A stretch of 33,803 nt of DNA from Geobacter sp. UBA698 (GCA_002298925.1 DBMM01000136.1:1-33803); one strand, 5' to 3'; counted from the stretch's first letter, positions 6,016 to 14,624 are shown. Numbers and translations are program-made. Notes: generated by a model not told the origin, from the letters alone.

Positions 6016-8328
6016 TCAGCCAATCATAATCAACTGCGACTGCGGCAATCGCAGCCCAATAACATTGTCGTAATACTCTCCATCACGATTTTCGAGAATA
6101 AACCATTCGTCCGACGCTCCCCCGCCATAGCGTAGTTTGGCAGGTATTAACACACCCCAAGCCGGATGATCGCTCTTCGGACGAAATACACTCACCGCTA
6201 ACCCCTGGGCCTTCCTAATCCATTGGGCGTTTATCCCCTCTTCATCCTGTTGAAATCTCAGTTCATCAAATTGTTCACGATATGCCGAATATGGGACCAG
6301 AACCTGGATGGCGGACTGATCAATCAGCCGGTATTCCCGCGCCACGCGGACAAAATCAGCATTTGTTATGGCATCCTGAAGTTCACTGTTTTGATTTTCT
6401 GGTTGACTCAAATCATATAGCGCCCGGTAATACTCCCGGTAAACCTGCGGATCGTTCAAATCGAGCCCAATACCACCAGATAGCCGAGCATTAGTCAACA
6501 TGCTGCGAGTTACTTCCGCCGCCTGAAAGTAAGCCCGCGTCGGATAACGTTTGCGATAATCACCCTTTACATCCGGCTCAAACACCCGCACCTCGCCCAT
6601 CTTCCGATTGCCGTTATCATCCGTAAGCCGCCCTTCCCGATTACAGCGTCCGGCGGCCTGAGCAATAGCGTCCAGCGGTGCCAGTGCGCGATAGACGACT
6701 GGAAAGTCAACATCTACGCCAGCCTCAATACATTGGGTGGATATAAGGCGACATGATTTATTATGTTTCAATCGGCTGCGAACTTCCTTCAGTACCGCAC
6801 GTCGATGCGACGCACAGAGGTTGGTTGAGAGATGAAAAACCGCATCCTCATTCTCAAGTTCATCAAGTAACGCCTGGGCATGGCTTTTGAGATTCACTAC
6901 ACAAAGTGCCTGACTCTCATCGCGAATTTCTTCTGCAAGTCCCCGCCAGTCTTTTGATTCACCCTCACCAGGCCAATGCACATCGTATCTACGTAATGCC
7001 TGATAGAGCGCGGCATGATTCGGAGCAGCCTCTGTCGGACGCCATCCGGCAGGAACTTTTTCAGACACTGCATGGTCAAGCGTATCAAACGCCGGTTGAG
7101 TTGCCGTGGCAAAGAGTACCGTTGTCCGATATGCAGTTGAGAGGTGCGACAACGCCGCCAGTGTCGGTACGGCGAGAACCTGCGGCAATGCCTGTGCCTC
7201 GTCGAACATGATGACCGATTCCATCAGGTTGTGAAGTTTGCGGCAGGACGATGGTCGGTTGGAAAAAAGCGACTCCAATAACTGAACATTGGTTGTGATG
7301 ATGATCGGTGCATCCCAGTTTTCAGACAGCAGACGTCGAGCACGCTCTGTCGATACCTCCGCATCGTCCTTTACCTCTTCACTCCCCAAACCGGCCAGGC
7401 TGTGATGTTCCAAAACGTAATTGGCCGGAAAAGATTTAAATATTGCATTGTAGATTGCCGCAGTCTGTTCGATGATTGATAGGAACGGCACAACGAGAAC
7501 GACACGTTTCAGGCGATTGCGGGCAGCGTGCTCCAAGGCGAATTTGAGCATGGCCAGTGTTTTACCGCTACCGGTTGGCGCGGTCAGCGTCAGCAATCCA
7601 GGCGAACGATCCGCCGCATTCGTTACCATCTCCCAGAGAGAGTTCCTGGCATCCAGTAAACTCTGATCAGCCTTCGATGTGATGCGAACAGAACTATTCA
7701 TGAAGTCCGTTAGTGCCTCCAAGGATTCCGAAACATTCAACTCTGATCCCTTAGACCTGGGCATTCCCTCAAAGTGAGCCTCAGTGTCAAGAAAATCTGC
7801 ATCCGTAAGACACGAGAACAGCATCCGTACATCAAGCATATCTGAAACTGCATTTTTGAAAATCTCACACGGATTGATGATGTAACTATCAGGCTTTGTG
7901 AATTTTATCGAATCCGCATCAGCACGAGACTTAAGGCGCGGTAGATCGTAATCACTGAGTGTAAGGTTCTGGGGGTGGCGTTGAGCAAGGATTTCCGGAT
8001 TCAACTGACCTAATGCATCCTTACCACCTCGCTGTAATCCGGTATGGTGCCCCTGAATTGCCAGTGCAGCAGCAACAGCCTGATACTGAGTCAAGGCAAC
8101 CCAAGCCCCGGCAGACCAGTGATCAAGTCCGCTGGCCTCTCCTCTCAGTCGAGCCTGAAAGGAGTCGGCATATTTGCCAAGGTCATGCAGAAGACCGCTC
8201 AATGCCGCTTCGCCATTCCATGTTGACTTACCGGCAAATTCAGTCGCAAGACTAGCCACTTCGGACAAATGCTCTTTGGCCAAATGCGTATTACCTTGTT
8301 TATCTGCACTATGGGCAAGATAATTCAT
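6016..8328 (-). CDS. cas3: CRISPR-associated helicase-nuclease Cas3 (type I-C)
   Basis: Cas3 is recruited by target-bound Cascade and degrades DNA. The 770 residues carry an N-terminal HD nuclease domain: AHS near residue 5, LLHDLGKY with His48-Asp49, DHWSAG near 69, and GHH at 93-95. The superfamily 2 helicase follows: Walker A APTGSGKT at 250-257, DEAQ at 376-379, FATATQPA, then the C-terminal ISTQCIEAGVDVDF and QAAGRCNREGR motifs. All catalytic motifs look intact. An AAGGAG Shine-Dalgarno precedes the ATG at 8328. It is the first gene of the operon and is followed closely by cas5c. Confidence 0.96.
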   Translation of the reverse strand: MNYLAHSADKQGNTHLAKEHLSEVASLATEFAGKSTWNGEAALSGLLHDLGKYADSFQARLRGEASGLDHWSAGAWVALTQYQAVAAALAIQGHHTGLQRGGKDALGQLNPEILAQRHPQNLTLSDYDLPRLKSRADADSIKFTKPDSYIINPCEIFKNAVSDMLDVRMLFSCLTDADFLDTEAHFEGMPRSKGSELNVSESLEALTDFMNSSVRITSKADQSLLDARNSLWEMVTNAADRSPGLLTLTAPTGSGKTLAMLKFALEHAARNRLKRVVLVVPFLSIIEQTAAIYNAIFKSFPANYVLEHHSLAGLGSEEVKDDAEVSTERARRLLSENWDAPIIITTNVQLLESLFSNRPSSCRKLHNLMESVIMFDEAQALPQVLAVPTLAALSHLSTAYRTTVLFATATQPAFDTLDHAVSEKVPAGWRPTEAAPNHAALYQALRRYDVHWPGEGESKDWRGLAEEIRDESQALCVVNLKSHAQALLDELENEDAVFHLSTNLCASHRRAVLKEVRSRLKHNKSCRLISTQCIEAGVDVDFPVVYRALAPLDAIAQAAGRCNREGRLTDDNGNRKMGEVRVFEPDVKGDYRKRYPTRAYFQAAEVTRSMLTNARLSGGIGLDLNDPQVYREYYRALYDLSQPENQNSELQDAITNADFVRVAREYRLIDQSAIQVLVPYSAYREQFDELRFQQDEEGINAQWIRKAQGLAVSVFRPKSDHPAWGVLIPAKLRYGGGASDEWFILENRDGEYYDNVIGLRLPQSQLIMIG

Positions 8329-8350
8329 TGTCTTTCTCCTTATACACTAT

Positions 8351-8401
8351 GCGCACCCCATCCCGCTCCGCCTTCCCCCAATACCGGAAATACCCCTCCA
8401 T
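8351..8401 (-). pseudogene. Possible remnant of a second cas3 start
   Basis: An ATG at 8401 opens a 30-codon frame running to 8309, across the cas3 start in another frame. Its first 15 residues, MEGYFRYWGKAERDG, resemble the N-terminus of Cas3 proteins of other type I subtypes, which often start with a YWGK(A/S) motif. The real cas3 here begins quite differently (MNYLAHS). The similarity stops after about 15 codons. A decayed piece of another cas3 or a short leader peptide are both possible. The match is short and could be chance. Confidence 0.3.
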
Positions 8402-8439
8402 GCAAATCCCCCTCGATCCCCCTTTAGTAAAGGGGGACC
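8402..8439 (-). repeat. GC-rich hairpin repeat, copy 3 (cas3 5' leader)
   Basis: On the minus strand this reads GGTCCCCCTTT, a loop, AAAGGGGGATCGAGGGGGATTTGC, the same unit as at 510-552 and 1596-1631 but inverted relative to them. It lies in the presumed untranslated leader of cas3, about 75 nt before the start codon, and would fold in the operon mRNA. Confidence 0.8.
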
Positions 8440-8619
8440 AGCATATGCAATCCACCTGCCGGACAACCACGGCCAGCCCCACGGAACGCCCCTGCGGACA
8501 CCGGGCGCGGCAAGCAGCGCCCCTACGATCTGCCCGCACGCGTTCACCCACGCCTGTCAATTGCAGAAAGGTTTTCCACCCTACCATACCCATACGACAA
8601 TATACGTCTGCACACAAAT

Positions 8620-8648
8620 ATTTAATTTTAAATTCCAAATTTTGTCAG
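8620..8648 (-). promoter_or_regulatory. Candidate promoter of the cas operon
   Basis: The 442-nt gap 8329-8770 separates cas3 from the next gene. Its only AT-rich part is about 8600-8645. On the minus strand CTGACA (8648-8643) and TTAAAT (8625-8620) are separated by 17 nt, a passable sigma-70 pair. Transcription from here would give a leader of roughly 280 nt that includes hairpin repeat copy 3. The -10 is weak, so this is tentative. The rest of the gap holds the repeat, the possible cas3 remnant and the terminator at 8701-8742. Confidence 0.35.
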
Positions 8649-8700
8649 CTCCGGGCAGACACCCCTGCCAGCGGGCGGCACATTCACCCCTGCCCCGCGC

Positions 8701-8742
8701 AAAAAAAAATCCCCTGTCCCGGCAAAGGCCGAAACAGGGGAG
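8701..8742 (-). terminator. Rho-independent terminator after the gsp cluster
   Basis: On the minus strand a stem with arms CCCCTGTTTCGGCC and CGGGACAGGGGA is followed by nine T. This is a textbook intrinsic terminator about 30 nt after the stop codon of the 8771-9928 gene. It closes the secretion cluster and insulates the cas operon from it. Confidence 0.9.
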
Positions 8743-8770
8743 CAATGATGCAGCAAACTGGCAGATCCAC

Positions 8771-9928
8771 TTACGTCATCAGGATCTTGTTCTTGATGAT
8801 CAGCATGTCAAAAGCCAACGAAGCCTTGCGCACCAGCTTCTGCAGTTCCCCCAGGCGTCGGCCGAGGGACTCCATGTCGGCCGAGACCAGCACGACCGCC
8901 ACCACTTTTTTGAGCATGATCACCGGCAGGACCAGCAGCGGGGTTTCCGGCCGGATCGAGAGAGCCTTGAGGATCTGGTTGTTTTCCGGTGTGTTGAGCA
9001 AGGCTCCCATGGAGAAGTTCATGGTTTCGACCACATCCTTGATTACAGACGGCTTGCTCAGCAGGATATTCAGGTTGGTGAATTCGCTGATTTTCTCCCC
9101 TCCCCTGATCCCGCGCCACCCCACCGCCCCGTTGCCGCGTACGATGAACAGTGCTCCGGTGGTGAACTCCTGCCCCAGATAGGTGATGAATACATTGGCG
9201 ACGGCATCGCGGCTGCGGGCGTTGGCAAAATCGATGGAAAGGCGGTCGACGGTGTAGCGCTCCAGTTCGCCCTGGGGCGCCTGCATATCGTCCTGGTCGT
9301 AGCCCTCCATGCTGGCAAAACCCTTGAACTCGGCCGGAATGGTTAAACTGAGCAGTTCGCCATCTTCTTTCTGGTATGTTACCGGAATTGCCTCGTGAGT
9401 CTTGCTCTCCGGCTTCGGCGGGACAACTTCGATTTTCCTTTCGGCCGGGGGGGGCGAGCGTCTGAGTCCGCCCGATACCCGCATGTAGCGCATGTCACGG
9501 GTGACCTGGTAATATTTTTCAAGGGCGAACGAAATCAGGATGTCGGCAGCGATGAAGGGCTGAATGATGTAGCCGGTCACGAAGGAAAGTTCATCGATTG
9601 CCTTGAAATCGGTCGGGTCGGACATGGCAACGCTGAGGCGCTTGCTCTCCAGCTTGACCGGGATCACCCGGTATTTTTCAGCCAGGGAGCCCGGCAGCAG
9701 AGTGTAAATGCTGTGGGGGACCTCCTGCAGTTCCTTGCGGGAAACGGCCGGTACGCCCAGTTTTTTGCTGAGCAGCCTCACCAGTACACCTTCTTCGATG
9801 AAGCCCAGTTCAATCAGGCTGCTGCCCAGCTTGATGCCGAAAATGACCTGACATTTGAGCGCCTCTTCCAGCTGCTGCTCCGTTATCAGCCCTGCGTTGA
9901 TCAGCAATTCACCCAGTTTTAATGCCAT
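8771..9928 (-). CDS. GspE N-terminal (MshEN-type) domain protein without an ATPase domain
   Basis: The 385-residue product starts MALKLGELLINAGLITEQQLEEALK, followed by GIKLGSSLIELGFI. This is the helical N-terminal domain found on GspE/PilB-type secretion ATPases, where it binds membrane partners or cyclic di-GMP. It extends over about residues 1-145 (LAEKYRVIPVKLESKRLSVAMSDP is typical). No Walker A or B motif follows, so it is not an ATPase. After a Pro-rich linker (about 155-180) comes a C-terminal region of about 200 residues that may be a GAF-like sensory fold. It is the last gene before the terminator, 69 nt after gspN, and shares its strand. A regulatory role in secretion or motility is inferred. 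Confidence 0.75.
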   Translation of the reverse strand: MALKLGELLINAGLITEQQLEEALKCQVIFGIKLGSSLIELGFIEEGVLVRLLSKKLGVPAVSRKELQEVPHSIYTLLPGSLAEKYRVIPVKLESKRLSVAMSDPTDFKAIDELSFVTGYIIQPFIAADILISFALEKYYQVTRDMRYMRVSGGLRRSPPPAERKIEVVPPKPESKTHEAIPVTYQKEDGELLSLTIPAEFKGFASMEGYDQDDMQAPQGELERYTVDRLSIDFANARSRDAVANVFITYLGQEFTTGALFIVRGNGAVGWRGIRGGEKISEFTNLNILLSKPSVIKDVVETMNFSMGALLNTPENNQILKALSIRPETPLLVLPVIMLKKVVAVVLVSADMESLGRRLGELQKLVRKASLAFDMLIIKNKILMT

Positions 9929-9997
9929 AACGTCACTTCTCCGATGGTGTTATTCCAAAAAACATTCTGGCTGACGCATCCTGATTGGGTGTCGCAC

Positions 9998-10840
9998 TTA
10001 GAGTATCTCCGGTTTCAACAGGGTACCTCTGATCGGTACCCGGTAAACGCCGGGAGATGCCATGAACTTCGTCAGCAGCATGAAGACCAGCTTCTGCTTT
10101 TCCATGAATTCGGCCTTGGGCATGATCTCCAGGGTCAGGTTGAGTGGTGCGTTCAGTGCCGTGGCGCCGGCCGGGATTTCACCCGAAAGGCGCATGTAGA
10201 TTCCATCCCCCTGCAGGGTGAAGCTTTCCAGGCGCCCCCGGCCGTTGCTGATTCTGACCATGCCCTGGGAGCGCAGATTGGATACGTCGGGCAGCGCAAA
10301 GGCACCCAGCTTGACTCCAGACAGTTCCAGCTGACGTAATTCTAGCTTGAGCTGCCCGTTCATCCCCTGAGCGCTTCCGGTGATGTGCCCCTCGCTCCAC
10401 AGGCTGCCGCCGGCCCTGGCCCCCAGCACGCTCTTAAAGAAGGGTACCCCCGCCAGGCTGATGCCGTCGGCATGCAGGCTGAGAACATCCCGGCCGGTGA
10501 CCCCGGCCAGCAGATCCAGCCGCCCCCCGGCCAGTTGCGCCGATGCGCCGGCCACGATCCGGCCGGTCAGCAGCGGCAGCAGACGCAGGCGCACCCACAG
10601 GCGGTCGAAATGGACCAGGCCCCCCTGCTCGGAGGAGAGCAGGGCATTGGTCCAGGATACTCCCGGCAACAGGGTTTTGCGGGCGTCAGGGGCCAGGGTC
10701 AGCCCCTGGCCAGCCAGGTACTGGCTGATGAAGGTGTTGATGCGGCCGGCGGGAATAAACAGGTAGGTCAGAAAAAGTAACAGGCAGAGGCCGCCCGCAC
10801 AGAGACAGAGGCCGCGCAGCAGCCGTCGGAAAGAGATCAT
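9998..10840 (-). CDS. gspN: Type II secretion system protein GspN
   Basis: GspN is an accessory inner-membrane protein of the type II secretion machine, with a short cytoplasmic start, one membrane helix and a periplasmic body. The 280-residue product has a hydrophobic segment at about residues 9-30 (LCLCAGGLCLLLFLTYLFIPAG), then an AsmA-like beta-rich body with the pattern SLHADGISLAGVPFF, FTLQGDGIYMRLSGEI and a C-terminal GTLLKPEI, as in GspN of Geobacter relatives. It overlaps gspM by 4 nt, so translation is coupled. The call rests on position after gspL-gspM and on these features; GspN proteins diverge strongly. Confidence 0.75.
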   Translation of the reverse strand: MISFRRLLRGLCLCAGGLCLLLFLTYLFIPAGRINTFISQYLAGQGLTLAPDARKTLLPGVSWTNALLSSEQGGLVHFDRLWVRLRLLPLLTGRIVAGASAQLAGGRLDLLAGVTGRDVLSLHADGISLAGVPFFKSVLGARAGGSLWSEGHITGSAQGMNGQLKLELRQLELSGVKLGAFALPDVSNLRSQGMVRISNGRGRLESFTLQGDGIYMRLSGEIPAGATALNAPLNLTLEIMPKAEFMEKQKLVFMLLTKFMASPGVYRVPIRGTLLKPEIL

Positions 10841-11385
10841 CTGGCGGAACCGGGGGATGGTTTCAGCAGGGCCACGGTCAGGGCCAGGTCACAGCGGGCG
10901 GGGTCGTCGAAGCGCACCCGCAGGTTGGCCTTTTTCAGGAGCAGCGGACGGCTTCCCTTTTCCAGCCGGTAGATCAGGTTAAGGGCCTCATTGAAGGTCA
11001 GCCCCTCGATACGGACGTCGGCGGCATCCTCCAGCATGCCGGGGCGCTCCTCGCCCTTGAGGGAGGCGATCTTGACCCCCTTGCCGCGAATGCCGATCTC
11101 ATCGATGATTTTGGCCGGGGAGTCGTCGGGACGCACCGCTGCCAGCCGTCCCAGCAACAGGTCGGACGACTGTTTGGCCGAAAGGTAGGCCGTTTTGAGC
11201 GGCAGCAGCTCCCTGAGAACCGCCTCGCGGGCCTTGCGTTTCTGTTCCAGCTGGGCGCACTTTCCGGCCAGGAACGACCAGCCCATCACGATGATCAGCA
11301 GTCCGATCAGGACATAGCCGGCTTTCAGGCGCGCCCGGCTGTCAAGGCCCTGCCAGACATCCTGCAGCTGTTCCAGGTATCTCAC
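10837..11385 (-). CDS. gspM: Type II secretion system inner-membrane protein GspM
   Basis: GspM pairs with GspL in the inner-membrane platform that links the GspE ATPase to the pseudopilus. The 182 residues contain a short cytoplasmic N-terminus, a single membrane helix at about 24-40 (GYVLIGLLIIVMGWSFLAG), a coiled-coil stretch (CAQLEQKRKAREAVLREL) and a small periplasmic ferredoxin-like domain ending in a SLKGEERPG and IEGLTFNEALNLIYRLE segment. This is the normal layout. It overlaps gspL by 4 nt upstream and gspN by 4 nt downstream. Confidence 0.85.
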   Translation of the reverse strand: MRYLEQLQDVWQGLDSRARLKAGYVLIGLLIIVMGWSFLAGKCAQLEQKRKAREAVLRELLPLKTAYLSAKQSSDLLLGRLAAVRPDDSPAKIIDEIGIRGKGVKIASLKGEERPGMLEDAADVRIEGLTFNEALNLIYRLEKGSRPLLLKKANLRVRFDDPARCDLALTVALLKPSPGSAR

Positions 11386-12710
11386 CGCTTGACCTCCTTG
11401 AGTGTGCCGGCCAGGGTAAAGCTGACCGTCCCGTCGGGACGGCTCTTGACCTCGCCCAGCTCCACCGTCGTCATCAGCGGGGCCAGGGCGGCCTTGAATT
11501 CATTGGCAGCCTGGGCGGAGCGGGCATCACCCTTGACCCGCAGGCTGCGCCCATCCAGTTCGGCCTCATACAGCCCGTTGATGCTGTCCCGCTTGGCCTC
11601 GGCCAGCTGTTTGAGCAGATCCAGGACACCGGCCGAGCCGCTGGTGGTGGACAGCTTTTTGATCTCGCCCCTGATCTCGGCCAGTTCATCAACGGCCTTG
11701 GGCCGGTTGGGGAAGATCTCCCGGTAGATGGCGGCTATGGAGCCGTTCAGCGAGGCCAGATCGGCCTTGGCCTGGCGATACTGGTAGCCTTTGTACACAA
11801 ACAGCAGCAGCACCGCCAGGGCCCCTAGGGCAGCGGTCAGCAGCAGTTTTTTGCGCTGTTTGGCATCGTCGGCCGTCCAGGCCAGCTCTCCGCGCCGGAA
11901 GTCGGGCAGCACCCCGCCGTGGCAGGCCTGGGCGACCGCGTACAGTCCGGCCAGCTGCTGGAAAGCCTGATCGGTTCTGAACAGGGGGGCCAGTTCTGCC
12001 GGCAGCTCCAGCCGCCGCACATCCAGCCGCTCCCCTGCCAGGGGCTGCACCTCGACGGCCGCCAGCTGGTCGGCCTGCTGACCGAAGACGATCAGCTGCG
12101 ACGGCAGGACCTGGTCCGACATTTCCAGGGCCGTGAGTGTGGCCGAGAGCTGCTGCTGCGGATTTCCGCTGCCGAAGGCGCGCATGAAGAGCGGTTTGCC
12201 ATCCCTGAAAACGGCCAGGGCCGTTCCGTCGGAGACGAGGCAGCTGCCGCTGATGCCGGGCAGCCGGCTCCAGCCGAAGGGGACCGCGCTGACGATCTGC
12301 GGTTCGATGCCCGCTTCCCGGAAAACCGTGATGGCCTGGGCGATATCGCTCCGCCTGGCCCACAACGCCAGAAAGGAGCCATCCGCGGACGGCAGGGCGT
12401 CGAAGACCGCCTCTTCCGGCTGCAGGGCCATCTCCCCCTGCAGGTGGGCCGGCAGCACTTCGCGCACCTTGCGCAGCTCCTTGAGCGGCAGATCCACGCT
12501 GCGCTGGGCAAACAGCGCCGGCGGCAGGCAGAGCACCACCCGCGGCGAACCGCTGCTCCCCTCGGCAATCCGGTCGGCAACGGCCGCCAGCTCCTGGCCG
12601 TTCCCCAACTCAAATGACGCCGCGCCGGCCAGGGTCGCACTCCGGCCGCCGAATCCGAAACGGGCGGCCAGCACCTGCTGCTCTTGAATCTGGATTATCA
12701 GATATTCCAT
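11382..12710 (-). CDS. gspL: Type II secretion system protein GspL (PilM-like)
   Basis: GspL recruits the GspE ATPase to the membrane. The 442-residue product has a cytoplasmic actin-like (PilM/GspL) domain over roughly 1-275, with VVLCLPPALFAQRSVDLPLKELRKVREVLP typical of GspL, a membrane helix at about 290-308 (LLLTAALGALAVLLLFVYKG), and a periplasmic ferredoxin-like domain at the C-terminus (YEAELDGRSLRVKGDARS). Start ATG at 12710, 21 nt after gspK. Base composition is very GC-rich, like the other gsp genes and unlike the cas genes. Confidence 0.88.
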   Translation of the reverse strand: MEYLIIQIQEQQVLAARFGFGGRSATLAGAASFELGNGQELAAVADRIAEGSSGSPRVVLCLPPALFAQRSVDLPLKELRKVREVLPAHLQGEMALQPEEAVFDALPSADGSFLALWARRSDIAQAITVFREAGIEPQIVSAVPFGWSRLPGISGSCLVSDGTALAVFRDGKPLFMRAFGSGNPQQQLSATLTALEMSDQVLPSQLIVFGQQADQLAAVEVQPLAGERLDVRRLELPAELAPLFRTDQAFQQLAGLYAVAQACHGGVLPDFRRGELAWTADDAKQRKKLLLTAALGALAVLLLFVYKGYQYRQAKADLASLNGSIAAIYREIFPNRPKAVDELAEIRGEIKKLSTTSGSAGVLDLLKQLAEAKRDSINGLYEAELDGRSLRVKGDARSAQAANEFKAALAPLMTTVELGEVKSRPDGTVSFTLAGTLKEVKR

Positions 12711-12731
12711 AGGATTCCCATTTTCGTCATT

Positions 12732-13670
12732 TCAATATTCCTGCCAGGAGAGAATTTCCGGCGCCCCGCCCCCCAGCCTGAGGACCGCTTCCACGGTCCG
12801 GGCCGATTCCTTGACCCTGGCCAGGGAGTTGAGCCTGTAGACGGCGCCCTTGACGCTGATTTTTCCGACCAGACCGATGGCAATCGTGTCGAAACCGGGC
12901 ACCCGCGACAGTTCCGCCGTGTTTTTGAAGGGCCTGAGCCGCCGCTCTTCCAGTATCCGTTCGGCCATGCGGTCGTCGATGCGCTCATCCAGAGCGGTCA
13001 GCACCTCTTTGGGTGCGGTGTTGATGTTGATCTGGGACAGGGGCGCTCCGGACTGACCGGCATAGACGGTCACGAAGGGACGCAGTTTAGCGACAATTTC
13101 AGCGGTGAGCCCCTTGACCAGGGATAATTCCGTCAGGGTGGCCAGCTTGGCATTACGGGCTGCATAAGGTGTCTTCAGGGACTTGTAATAGGGCGTTTCG
13201 GCGCCGTTGGTCCGCGCTAGGTCATCGCTGTCCTGCCAGTCGGCCAGGGCATTCCAGGCTTCCTCGGGAATCTGCAGCCGTTTTCCCAGGCGCTTGAGGG
13301 CCGCCAGGGTGAAGGGCTCCAGTTCGCCGTTGGGCTGCACCAGACTGTTGAGGTTGATGCGGCCGCTCTCCTCGCTGGTCATGATCTCGATCGTGCCGAC
13401 CTCGTCCTCCAGCCTGAATGGTGCCGCCCACTTGTCGGACAATGAGCTGTATTCCTGGCCGGCCAGTACCAGCTGGAGCAGTTTTGATCCGCCGGTAATG
13501 CCCGACTCCGCCAGCAGCGAAGCCTGCTGTCCGTCCCGAAAGCCGCGGCTGAGGGAGGTGTCCACATAGACCTGGTGGATCAGTTCCGTTGTCACCGCCA
13601 CCATCAGGGCGGTGACAACCAGTGTCAGGATCAGGGCAAAACCTTGCTCACTCCTGCGGTTCCGGATCAT
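12732..13670 (-). CDS. gspK: Type II secretion minor pseudopilin GspK
   Basis: GspK caps the pseudopilus tip together with GspI and GspJ. I take the ATG at 13670, which overlaps the gspJ stop (ATGA); longer starts would add unrelated sequence. The 312 residues start MIRNRRSEQG, then the prepilin helix FALILTLVVTALMVAV, so cleavage is expected after Gly10. The helix lacks Glu at position 5, which is characteristic of GspK. Later sections include EESGRINLNSL and the helix-hairpin-helix-like ININTAPKEVLTAL and FKNTAELSRVPG. Confidence 0.92.
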   Translation of the reverse strand: MIRNRRSEQGFALILTLVVTALMVAVTTELIHQVYVDTSLSRGFRDGQQASLLAESGITGGSKLLQLVLAGQEYSSLSDKWAAPFRLEDEVGTIEIMTSEESGRINLNSLVQPNGELEPFTLAALKRLGKRLQIPEEAWNALADWQDSDDLARTNGAETPYYKSLKTPYAARNAKLATLTELSLVKGLTAEIVAKLRPFVTVYAGQSGAPLSQININTAPKEVLTALDERIDDRMAERILEERRLRPFKNTAELSRVPGFDTIAIGLVGKISVKGAVYRLNSLARVKESARTVEAVLRLGGGAPEILSWQEY

Positions 13671-14293
13671 AGTCCGCTCACCCGGGGGGTAGCCAGCACC
13701 GAAAACTCCACCGGTTTGCCCTCCTCCTCCACCTGCACCGTGATGCGCACCGCCTTGGGCAGGGCATAGTTCAGAGCCGTGTCCCAGCTTTTGACCCATT
13801 TGGAGCCATCGTAACACTCCACCAGAAAAGAGCTGACCCGCTCCATCTGCGGATAGGCTGCGGCGGCGGCCGCCGTGGCCGAATCCAGCAGCACATCCCG
13901 TTCCCTGCGGGTCAGAATGTAGCGCTTGTCCTTCTCGATCAGCCGGTACTGCACCGCGCTGATGCCCGACTCCTGCCTGGCCACTCCCAGCGGGGGGGTC
14001 AGGGTGGTCAGCTCCAGGCTGGAGGAGGGGGCCCCGAAGTTGTCCCGGTCCTCCACCACGAACAAGAGCCGCTTGTCGTTGCGGCTGAACAGCGCCGAGG
14101 AGACCTCCCGCCGCAGCAGGTCCAGGGTGGCGCCCAGTTCGCGGCGGGCTTCCATCCCTGCGCTGGCCCTGTCCCGTGCCCGCAGCACTGCGAAGTAGCT
14201 GCCGTAGAGCGCCCCGGAGAGGATCCCCATCAGAACCAGCGCGATCAGCAGTTCCAGCAGGGTGAAGCCTTTATTTGAGGACGTAACGCACAA
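13667..14293 (-). CDS. gspJ: Type II secretion minor pseudopilin GspJ
   Basis: GspJ is a pseudopilin of the tip complex. The 208 residues carry a nine-residue leader ending in Gly and the prepilin motif GFTLLELLIALVLMG with Glu at position 5, followed by YGSYFAVLRARDRA and a C-terminal globular part. The start appears to be TTG at 14293, inside the end of gspI (23-nt overlap). It has GGGAGG about 6 nt upstream and no ATG or GTG is available before the prepilin helix. It overlaps gspK by 4 nt. Confidence 0.9.
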   Translation of the reverse strand: MCVTSSNKGFTLLELLIALVLMGILSGALYGSYFAVLRARDRASAGMEARRELGATLDLLRREVSSALFSRNDKRLLFVVEDRDNFGAPSSSLELTTLTPPLGVARQESGISAVQYRLIEKDKRYILTRRERDVLLDSATAAAAAAYPQMERVSSFLVECYDGSKWVKSWDTALNYALPKAVRITVQVEEEGKPVEFSVLATPRVSGL

Positions 14294-14624
14294 GCGCCAC
14301 CTCCCGTTTGTCGCTGGGGCGCTGGACCCGCACCACCAGCTTCTGCAGCGCGGGCAGTTCGGTCGGCAGCAGCTCGGCCTGCCATGTAAGTTCGGGATGG
14401 AGCGGGGCCAGGTTGCCCTCGCTCTTTTGGGGAATCTGCCCCTGCTCCAGTTCGGCCAGGCGCTGCCGGGCCAGCAGAGTCAGGGTAGTCGTATCCCGTT
14501 CCCTGGTGATGACCGTCAGGTGGTAATTGACCGCCCCCAGCACGGTCAGGATCACCCCCGCCATGATGGCCAGGGCCACCATCACCTCCAACAGGCTGAA
14601 TCCGTTTGCGGTCCTGAGCATCAC
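14271..14624 (-). CDS. gspI: Type II secretion minor pseudopilin GspI
   Basis: GspI nucleates the pseudopilus tip with GspJ and GspK. The 117 residues are the usual size. An eight-residue leader, MMLRTANG, precedes FSLLEVMVALAIMAGV, with Glu at position 5 of the mature form. The ATG overlaps the gspH stop by 4 nt, and the 3' end overlaps gspJ. Processing by the prepilin peptidase, which is not in this window, is expected. Confidence 0.92.
   Translation of the reverse strand: MMLRTANGFSLLEVMVALAIMAGVILTVLGAVNYHLTVITRERDTTTLTLLARQRLAELEQGQIPQKSEGNLAPLHPELTWQAELLPTELPALQKLVVRVQRPSDKREVALVRYVLK

Noticed and set aside
5250..6023. Longer cas5 start at 6023
   Set aside because: This would use TTG, and the first codons would contain the AAAGGAGG that serves the GTG at 5999.
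11689..12363. Long second minus-strand frame inside gspL
   Set aside because: It is an out-of-frame shadow in high-GC DNA; the GspL frame has the coherent domain layout.
12732..13817. Longer gspK start at 13817
   Set aside because: The extra 49 residues are out-of-frame gspJ sequence; the ATG at 13670 gives a normal prepilin leader and a 4-nt overlap.
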